Below, piece by piece: positions 6,682-12,508 of a stretch of DNA of 12,508 nucleotides (the stretch's first letter is position 1; every line of letters starts with the position of its first letter). The stretch is from Burkholderiales bacterium. Lineage in GTDB: Bacteria; Pseudomonadota; Gammaproteobacteria; Burkholderiales; JAEUMW01. Where the stretch lies: positions 1-12,508 of the forward strand of contig JAEUMX010000040.1 in assembly GCA_016791285.1 (NCBI GenBank), read 5' to 3'. Below the pieces are notes generated by a model that did no database searches, was not told the origin of the DNA, and saw only the letters and a program-made list of their open reading frames with translations. The translations under genes and the position numbers were made by a program.

Positions 6682-6888
6682 TTACCCCACGATGGGGCGC
6701 AGCGCGAGGGCACGTGCTTCCTTGAGCTTGCGCTCACGCCGCTGCAGTCTCAACCAGCGCGGCTTGAAGCCGCGTTTCGGAGGGGCCTCGGGTGCTTCCG
6801 GTGTCGCGGGATGCGGCGCCGCCGTTTGCACGGCACCAGTCTTGGCGGAAAGTGCGTTCACTGTGTTCGGCGTCAGGTTCTTGTTCAT
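6682..6888 (-). CDS. Small basic hypothetical protein, first gene of a putative sigma-54 operon
   Basis: ATG 6888-6886 opens a 68-residue frame with a ribosome site GGAG at 6899-6902, 10 bases upstream. The sequence begins MNKNLTPNTVNALSAKTGAV, has a Pro/Ala-rich middle (about 20-38), and ends with a strongly basic helix-like segment (KRGFKPRWLRLQRRERKLKE at about 39-58). No signal peptide or membrane span is seen. I do not recognise a family; a nucleic-acid or membrane-surface contact by the basic tail is possible but unsupported. It is the promoter-proximal gene: a sigma-54-type promoter at 6927-6944 would start the transcript near 6917, about 29 bases before the ATG. Confidence 0.62.
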   Translation of the reverse strand: MNKNLTPNTVNALSAKTGAVQTAAPHPATPEAPEAPPKRGFKPRWLRLQRRERKLKEARALALRPIVG

Positions 6889-6926
6889 TTTTTTCGGGCT
6901 CCACGTTAGTGTGAGGCCCAACCTCG

Positions 6927-6944
6927 TTGCAACCGCCGTACCAA
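6927..6944 (-). promoter_or_regulatory. Sigma-54 (RpoN) promoter
   Basis: On the minus strand the sequence reads TTGGTACGGCGGTTGCAA. It matches the sigma-54 consensus TTGGCACG-N4-TTGCA with one mismatch (T for C) and with correct spacing between the GG (-24) and GC (-12) elements. The predicted start is near 6917, upstream of the three-gene small operon. The adjacent qseF gene encodes a sigma-54 activator with an intact GAFTGA loop. Confidence 0.75.
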
Positions 6945-6961
6945 GACACTAAGCGCATAAA

Positions 6962-6974
6962 TAACAACTAGTTA
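6962..6974 (+). promoter_or_regulatory. IHF-like binding site
   Basis: TAACAACTAGTTA matches the IHF consensus WATCAA-N4-TTR with one mismatch. It lies in a locally AT-rich stretch between the activator site (7007-7024) and the sigma-54 promoter (6927-6944), where IHF bending is commonly needed to bring activator and polymerase together. Confidence 0.45.
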
Positions 6975-7006
6975 AAATATCTCTTCGAGATTGGATCGAG
7001 GTAATA

Positions 7007-7024
7007 TGTCGCTGCCGAACGACA
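7007..7024. promoter_or_regulatory. QseF/GlrR-type activator site TGTC-N10-GACA
   Basis: The palindrome TGTC (7007-7010), ten bases, GACA (7021-7024) is an exact match to the consensus known for enterobacterial GlrR at glmY/glmZ. It lies about 90-107 bases upstream of the predicted sigma-54 start, the usual place for an enhancer-type site. A weaker variant with 11 bases between the arms is at 7066-7084. Confidence 0.6.
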
Positions 7025-7066
7025 GGCTGATGCATCAAATCCAACAGACCCCCGTGGCGCGACGTT

Positions 7067-7089
7067 GTCGCCTGTCGCCGGACAGCGAC
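7067..7089 (-). terminator. Hairpin just after qseF
   Basis: GTCGC-C-TGTC, loop GCCG, GACA-GCGAC forms a 9-bp stem with one bulged base, starting 9 bases beyond the qseF stop codon on the minus strand. There is no T run after it, so it is a weak intrinsic terminator at best; it may also serve as a second activator half-site pair because both arms contain TGTC/GACA. Confidence 0.3.
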
Positions 7090-7097
7090 GGCACCGT

Positions 7098-8476
<1,379 letters not shown>

Positions 8477-8480
<4 letters not shown>

Positions 8481-9085
8481 TTCTTGCGTGGCGCCGATTG
8501 CTCGCGGTCGATGAGACTCTTCTCGACCTCCTTCAGGGCGTCGAGCTTTTCCTGTAGCGAGTCCGCCCGTTTCTGCTCTTCGCGCATTCGTTCCTCCATT
8601 TTTCGGTCTTCGGCAATCTGAAAATACAGAAACGCGGCGAACGCGCGCAATCCATTGCCGGTGGTCCTGTCCTTCAGCATCGGCTCGAGCAAGGCCGCCG
8701 CTTTCGCCTCGTCGGGCCCACCGGTGCTCGGCAGCAACGACAGCACTGCGTACAGCAGCCGGTTGTACTCGGTTTTCGAGCGGCCAAACGCCTGGCGCGC
8801 CTGCTCCAGCTCGCGCGTCGCTTCGGTCGCCGGCATCTTGCGCACACTCTCGACTTGCATCAGCAGGCGATTGAGCTCGGTCTGCTGGGGCTCAGGCGGC
8901 GGCGGTGGTGGCAGCGGCGGCTCTGTCTTGACCTCGGGTCGCGGCGGCTCCACCAGAACCGGGGCGGGTTCGGGCGGAATGACCTCGGGCGGCACCACCA
9001 CCGGCTTGGTCGGCGCGCAGGCAGCGAGCGCCAAGCAGAACACGTTCAGAGTCTTAAAAGTGTAACGCGTAACCCCCCCTTTCAT
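8477..9085 (-). CDS. qseG: QseG-like lipoprotein of the QseE-QseF system
   Basis: From ATG 9085 the product has 202 residues. A signal peptide ends in LAAC (Cys 23), a good lipobox, and the next residues APTK lack Asp at +2, which is compatible with outer-membrane sorting. A long proline-rich linker (about 28-67, including a run of six prolines) could cross the periplasm. A helical domain follows, with LNRLLMQVESVRKMPATEAT and FGRSKTEYNRLLYAVLSLLP, and a charged coiled-coil tail from about 155. In enterobacteria the gene between the kinase and the regulator encodes the outer-membrane lipoprotein QseG, which interacts with and stimulates QseE; position, length and layout fit, though sequence identity is not strong enough by eye alone. 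An upstream in-frame ATG (9157) would destroy the signal peptide. Both gene junctions are ATGA overlaps. Confidence 0.82.
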
Positions 9086-10554
9086 GCAACAGATACCGAG
9101 GTCGAAGAGAGCTCTGGAACGTTCCGCGCGACCCGCGGCAGATTCACGCGAAAGCACGCGCCACCGGACTCGGTGTTGCGCGCTTCGACGCTGCCGCCAT
9201 GGGCGGACACGTATTCCTTGACGATGGAAAGGCCGAGCCCGGATCCCTTGATGCGTTGGTGTGGGGCACGGCGACCCCGGAAGAAGGCGTCGAACACCTT
9301 CTCCCGCTCTTCTTCGGCAAGCCCGGGGCCCGCATCGCGCACCTCGATCACCACGCGGTCGCCGGACTGGGTCGCAATCACCCGGATGGTCTGGCCATCC
9401 GGAGAAAATTTGATCGCGTTGGATAGCAGATTGTCGAAAATTGTAGCGATTCTCCGTTCATCTCCTTCGATCATGATAACAGGACACACGAGATCGAGGT
9501 GGAGGCCGCGGCCGCGCAGCGCGAGCTCCTGTTTCCAGGCCACCTCCTCCAGTGCCGGGCGCAGCTCGAAACGGGTCAAGTTGAGGCTCGACTTGCCGGC
9601 TTGCAGCGCCTGGTACGCGAGCAGGTCCTCGATCAGCCGCTGCAACTCGACGCCGTTCACCCGCAGGATTTCCACCACCTCGCGCTGCTCCTCGGAGAGC
9701 GGTCCGACCGCGCCCTCGGCGAGCAGCTGCGCACCTTCCTTGAGCGCCGTGAGCGGGGTCTTGAGCTCGTGCGACACGTGGCGCAGCAGGCGCGCCTTCT
9801 GATCCTCGAGCTCGAGCAGGCGCTGGCGCATCCAGTCGAGACGACGTCCGAGGTATTCCAGGTCGGCCGGGCCGTCGACACTGATCTCGGTGTTGAAGTC
9901 CGCTTTGCCCAATTGCAGGATCGCGCCTTCGATCTGTCGAATCGGCTTGGCGATCAACGCCGTGAATCCGACCACGAGAAAGATCACCACCGGCACCAGC
10001 CCCAGCAGTTGCCAGATGACGAGCTGTCGGACCTCTTCGGCCTTCTCCTGCAGCGACCGCACCTCGCGGTCGACGACCTCGCTGCCCTGCTGCTCGATGG
10101 TCCGCGCCAGATCCGCGAGCGGCGTGAACTCGCCGACCGCATCGCGCAGTGTCTGCGGATTGCCGCGCGATCCCAGGACGCGTTCGTGCAGCGCCTGTTC
10201 CGCGCGGGTCAGATCGGCAATCAGGTCGCGCCGTGCCGTGTCCGGCACCAGCGCTTCGAGCGCCTGGGCCTCGGTCCGGAACTTGTCGTGCGCGACCTCG
10301 AAACCTTCCAGAAGCGAATCGTCGCCCAGGATCATGAACTGGCGGAAGCGCCGCTCCATGACCGTGACCTGCTCGATCAGGATCCGGCTCGCCTGCGCCG
10401 CCTGGACCGCCTGATGCACGGCTTTCCGGCTCTGGTTTGCCACCTGCCCCACGGACAGTGCGCTGTTGGCCAACCCCAGCAGCAGCGGCAGTGCAACGAG
10501 CATGAAGCCGACCACGGTCAGCATCAGGAAGGAGCGGGGATAATATCGCTGCAT
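9082..10554 (-). CDS. qseE: Sensor histidine kinase, QseE/GlrK type
   Basis: From ATG 10554 the kinase has 490 residues beginning MQRYYPRSFLMLTVVGFMLV. The first membrane span is at about 9-30; a helical periplasmic domain of about 145 residues follows, a second span at about 179-202 and a HAMP linker to about 252. The dimerisation/phosphotransfer motif RHVSHELKTPLTAL places the phospho-accepting His at 262. The ATPase domain has the N-box DNLLSNAIKFSP, G1 DAGPGL, F-box FDAFFRG and G2 GSGLGLSIVKEY, so all catalytic boxes are present. It should phosphorylate the co-encoded QseF. Upstream in-frame starts (10614, 10698) only add a basic, unconserved leader; PRSF right after the start resembles known QseE N-termini. 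Its stop overlaps the qseG start by four bases. Confidence 0.92.
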   Translation of the reverse strand: MQRYYPRSFLMLTVVGFMLVALPLLLGLANSALSVGQVANQSRKAVHQAVQAAQASRILIEQVTVMERRFRQFMILGDDSLLEGFEVAHDKFRTEAQALEALVPDTARRDLIADLTRAEQALHERVLGSRGNPQTLRDAVGEFTPLADLARTIEQQGSEVVDREVRSLQEKAEEVRQLVIWQLLGLVPVVIFLVVGFTALIAKPIRQIEGAILQLGKADFNTEISVDGPADLEYLGRRLDWMRQRLLELEDQKARLLRHVSHELKTPLTALKEGAQLLAEGAVGPLSEEQREVVEILRVNGVELQRLIEDLLAYQALQAGKSSLNLTRFELRPALEEVAWKQELALRGRGLHLDLVCPVIMIEGDERRIATIFDNLLSNAIKFSPDGQTIRVIATQSGDRVVIEVRDAGPGLAEEEREKVFDAFFRGRRAPHQRIKGSGLGLSIVKEYVSAHGGSVEARNTESGGACFRVNLPRVARNVPELSSTSVSVA

Positions 10555-10642
10555 GGGGCGCACGCGAGTGTGTCGGGCAGTCCGGCCGCCGGCGCGGGGG
10601 AGGGCGTGCGCCATGGGCCGGGTGAAATATCCTACCGGCAAG

Positions 10643-10670
10643 AGCATAATCATTCGTTCGTGCAAACGAA
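10643..10670 (-). promoter_or_regulatory. Possible sigma-70 promoter of qseEGF with overlapping inverted repeat
   Basis: On the minus strand TTCGTT (10670-10665) and TATGCT (10648-10643) are separated by 16 bases and could serve as -35 and -10 for the kinase operon, starting near 10636. The -35 hexamer is one arm of the inverted repeat TTCGTT-N6-AACGAA (10653-10670), a possible operator shared with the divergent stress-protein gene. Match quality is modest. Confidence 0.3.
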
Positions 10671-10690
10671 AGCCGCGATTCGTCCGCCGC

Positions 10691-11173
10691 ATGTCCACCT
10701 ACCAGCGCATCCTCGTCCCCGTCGACGGCAGTCCCAGCGCGCTGCTCGGCGTCCGCGAGGCGATCCGGCTCGCCCGCGATCAGGCGGCGAGAATCCGCTT
10801 CGTGTTCGTGGTCGACGAATCTGCCGTCGGCCTCACGCTGGAAGGTTTCGTCGCCTTCGGCGACATCATCGATGCGCTCAAGCGTTCGGGCGAGGAAGCG
10901 CTCGCGGCGGCACGGCAGATTGCCCTGGATGCCGGTCTCGAACCGGAAACGGCCCTGGTGGAGGAATACTCGGGGCGGGTAGCGGACGCCATCGTGGAAG
11001 ATGCACTGCGCTGGCCGGCCGATCTCATCGTCATGGGCACGCACGGCCACCGGGGCCTGCACCATGCACTGGTGGGCAGCGAAGCGGAGGGCGTGATGCG
11101 CAAAGCGCCGGTCCCGCTGCTGCTGGTGCGGGGCAAGGCCCCCAAGCGCAAGGGCGAAGCAGCCGTTGGCTGA
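10691..11173 (+). CDS. Universal stress protein, ATP-binding type
   Basis: The 160-residue single-domain protein from ATG 10691 starts MSTYQRILVPVDGSPSALLG, with the Asp of VDGS at residue 12. It ends with ADLIVMGTHGHRGLHHALVG and S, which is the complete ATP-binding signature GxxG-X9-GS at 116-130, so it belongs to the nucleotide-binding (MJ0577/UspFG-like) branch and not the UspA branch. Such proteins accumulate under starvation and other stress and bind ATP, usually as dimers. An upstream in-frame extension of 46 codons is rich in Arg and overlaps the kinase leader, so it was not used. It is divergent from qseE and overlaps the downstream inhibitor gene by 8 bases. Confidence 0.92.
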   Translation: MSTYQRILVPVDGSPSALLGVREAIRLARDQAARIRFVFVVDESAVGLTLEGFVAFGDIIDALKRSGEEALAAARQIALDAGLEPETALVEEYSGRVADAIVEDALRWPADLIVMGTHGHRGLHHALVGSEAEGVMRKAPVPLLLVRGKAPKRKGEAAVG

Positions 11174-11489
11174 GCTCGCGCTCGGACTGGCGGACGATGG
11201 CCGGGCACTGGACGCCCGACCGGGCACGGTGATCGTGATCGAGCTGCCGGAGAATCCCACGACCGGCTTTCGCTGGTCCCTGCGCTCCAGGATCGAGCCG
11301 GTGCTCAGCCGCCAGGCCGACCAGTTCGAGCCACCAGCGCAAGCCCGGCCCGGCGCCGGCGGAAGCCGCCGCTTCGAGTTTTCCGCGTCCGCTCCGGGCG
11401 AAGCGTCGATCCTGCTGTGGAACTGGCGCGAGTGGGAAGGCGAGGGCTCGGTCGCGAAACGCTACCAGGTCACCGTCACGGTGAAATGA
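11166..11489 (+). CDS. Chagasin-like cysteine protease inhibitor (family I42)
   Basis: The only possible start after the in-frame TGA at 11094-11096 is TTG 11166, overlapping the end of the stress-protein gene by 8 bases, so translation is probably coupled. The 107 residues carry the family's loops: ENPTTGFRW (29-37; the NPTTG loop that enters the active site of papain-like proteases), GAGGSRRFEF (63-72; GxGG loop) and WNWREW at 85-90 in place of the RPW loop. Most bacterial chagasins are exported; here no signal peptide is present, so it may act in the cytoplasm on an endogenous protease, or the start is misjudged. The inhibitor's target is not visible in the window. Confidence 0.8.
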   Translation: MAELALGLADDGRALDARPGTVIVIELPENPTTGFRWSLRSRIEPVLSRQADQFEPPAQARPGAGGSRRFEFSASAPGEASILLWNWREWEGEGSVAKRYQVTVTVK

Positions 11490-11497
11490 TCGAGCAC

Positions 11498-11518
11498 GGT
11501 CGGATCTCTTGACCGACC
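11498..11518 (+). terminator. Weak hairpin after the inhibitor gene
   Basis: GGTCGG (11498-11503) and CCGACC (11513-11518) form a 6-bp stem with a 9-base loop, 9 bases after the stop codon. No T run follows, so termination strength is doubtful. The stretch 11519-11684 up to the transposase holds no gene I can support; it probably contains the left end of the insertion sequence, which I could not delimit. Confidence 0.3.
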
Positions 11519-11684
11519 ACGGTGGCGCTAGCCTGACTTTCGCTACTCGCGCTGATATTGGCTGATGTTTGTGGTTATGGCGAGCGCAAGTGTTTGAGCG
11601 ATGTGGTGAGGGTGTGGGGAGGTGGGAGTGGTACAGACCTTGGTGCTGGTCAGCGTTGGATGATGGCGCTACGCTTGCGGGGGT

Positions 11685-12372
11685 ATGTATCTGAAATGCC
11701 ATCGGCGCATCAAAGACGGCAAAGAGCATCGCTATTGGAGCATTGCCGAGAAGCGGCGGCTCGCGGGCCGGCGTGTGGTCGATCGGCATGTGCTCTATCT
11801 CGGTGAGATCAATGACAGCCAGCGCGCGGCGTGGCTGAAGAGCATCGAGGCATTTGACGAGACGCGCGGGCAGCAGCGACGGCTCGCGCTGTTTCCCGCC
11901 GATCGAGCGATCCCCGAGCACGCGAACGACTACGGGGTACAGGTACGGCTGAAGGACTTTGAGCTGCGCCGGCCGCGCCAGTGGGGAGCGTGCTGGGCGT
12001 TTTGTCGGCTGTGGGAGCAGTTGGGACTGGATGAGTTCTGGCGCCCGCGGCTCACCGATTCGCGCGAGGGCACGAGCTGGTATCACGTGTTGATGCTGCT
12101 TGGCGCGTATCGGTTGATTGATCCGGGCAGCGAGTGGCGGCTGCACCGCGAGTGGTATGAGCGAAGCGCCATGGGGGACCTGCTGGGCGAGGATGCGGCG
12201 CTCGCCGCCAAGGACACCCTGTATCGTTGTCTCGACAAGCTCGTGGTTCACAAAGAGGCGCTGCAGGGGTTTCTCGCGCGGCGCTGGCAGGATCTGTTCG
12301 GCGCCTCGTTCGATGTGCTCCTGTATGAGCTCACGAGCACGTACTTCGAGTCCGACCCGCCCTTTGACCCGA
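11685..12372 (+). pseudogene. IS1634-like (IS4-superfamily) transposase, truncated
   Basis: From ATG 11685 the frame reads MYLKCHRRIKDGKEHRYWSI, then HVLYLGEIND, LWEQLGLDEFW, WYHVLMLLGAYRLIDPGSEW, then DTLYRCLDKL and FDVLLYELTSTYFESDPPFD. This is the N-terminal 40-45% of an IS1634-type DDE transposase, including the first catalytic Asp region (the family usually has YDLTSTYFE; here YELTSTYFE, with Glu in place of the expected Asp). Homology stops at about 12370, where GYSRDKR-like sequence is expected; instead the frame runs 31 unrelated codons to TAG 12462-12464. The second and third catalytic blocks are absent. The transposase is therefore truncated and probably dead, either by insertion of another element or by deletion. 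Confidence 0.78.
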
Positions 12373-12508
12373 CTTTGACAGTTCTTGGTCACATTTGGGT
12401 CGGTGGTCTCCGCAAGTTGTTGATTTGTGTAGTTGGCGACGCGCGCAAACCGCCAAATTCATAGATACATGGAGTGGCCGTAACGGCTTGACTGCCTTGG
12501 TTTGCGGC
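12373..12508. other. Foreign sequence interrupting the transposase, possibly the end of another mobile element
   Basis: From about 12373 the DNA no longer encodes transposase. It starts with ACTTTGACAGTTCTTGGTCA, flanked by GACCC and GGGTC (12366-12401), and contains a small palindrome GCCGTAACGGC at 12477-12487. The base composition is visibly less GC-rich than around it. Repeated GGTCA/TTTG-type words near an abrupt junction resemble termini of IS21-type elements, but I cannot confirm this and the window ends before any further gene. Confidence 0.3.

Noticed and set aside
6979..6991. ATCTC-TTC-GAGAT inverted repeat in the small-operon leader
   Set aside because: Five-base arms only; it lies between the activator and IHF-like sites but has no known counterpart.
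10553..10690. 46-codon N-terminal extension of the universal stress protein
   Set aside because: Arg-rich, lies in the kinase leader, and the Usp domain starts directly at MSTYQRILVPVD.
9458..11260. Open frames of about 600 codons overlapping qseE and usp on both strands
   Set aside because: Both run across two real, divergent genes in wrong frames, and their composition is typical of GC-rich shadow frames.
11031..12392. A 453-codon minus-strand open frame across usp, the inhibitor and the transposase
   Set aside because: It crosses three recognisable plus-strand genes of unrelated origin, so a single real protein is not credible.
12477..12487. Short palindrome GCCGTAACGGC
   Set aside because: Four-base arms are expected by chance in GC-rich DNA and nothing else marks the site.

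Overview
The window looks like G+C-rich proteobacterial chromosome, most likely a betaproteobacterium. The evidence is the gmk-rpoZ-spoT order, a three-gene QseE/QseG/QseF (GlrK/GlrR) type two-component operon, and GC-rich third codon positions. No rRNA, tRNA or CRISPR array is visible.

Left part (1-2060) is a scrap-yard of accessory genes. It holds a PhnB-like VOC protein cut by the window edge, and a HigB/HigA-type toxin-antitoxin pair whose antitoxin is intact but whose toxin core is scrambled by two compensating frameshifts. A frameshifted DUF4160 gene, a DUF2442 stub, the N-terminal piece of a DUF772/IS1182-like transposase and a stub of a dual-specificity phosphatase follow, joined end to end. 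Between the antitoxin and the VOC gene lies an imperfect palindrome with an unpaired base next to GTTAGAC. The same 9-mer recurs about 0.7 kb away on the far side of the toxin, so these genes may be remnants of integron cassettes.

Middle part (2059-5976) is core genome: an NAD(P)-binding SDR-type gene on the minus strand, then gmk, rpoZ and a bifunctional RelA/SpoT gene on the plus strand (GMP kinase, RNA polymerase omega and (p)ppGpp synthetase/hydrolase).

5997-10554 is a minus-strand signalling block. qseE-qseG-qseF (kinase, lipoprotein, sigma-54 activator) overlap by ATGA junctions. Just downstream comes a separate unit of three small, probably envelope-related genes. Its leader carries a near-consensus sigma-54 promoter, an IHF-like site and an exact TGTC-N10-GACA palindrome, the consensus known for enterobacterial GlrR. 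The simplest reading is that the small operon is a direct target of the neighbouring regulator. This is the most interesting observation in the window.

Right part (10555-12508): divergent from the kinase is a universal stress protein gene overlapping a chagasin-like (I42) cysteine-protease inhibitor gene. An IS1634-like transposase follows, whose homology stops abruptly near 12370, where unrelated sequence (probably another mobile-element end) begins.
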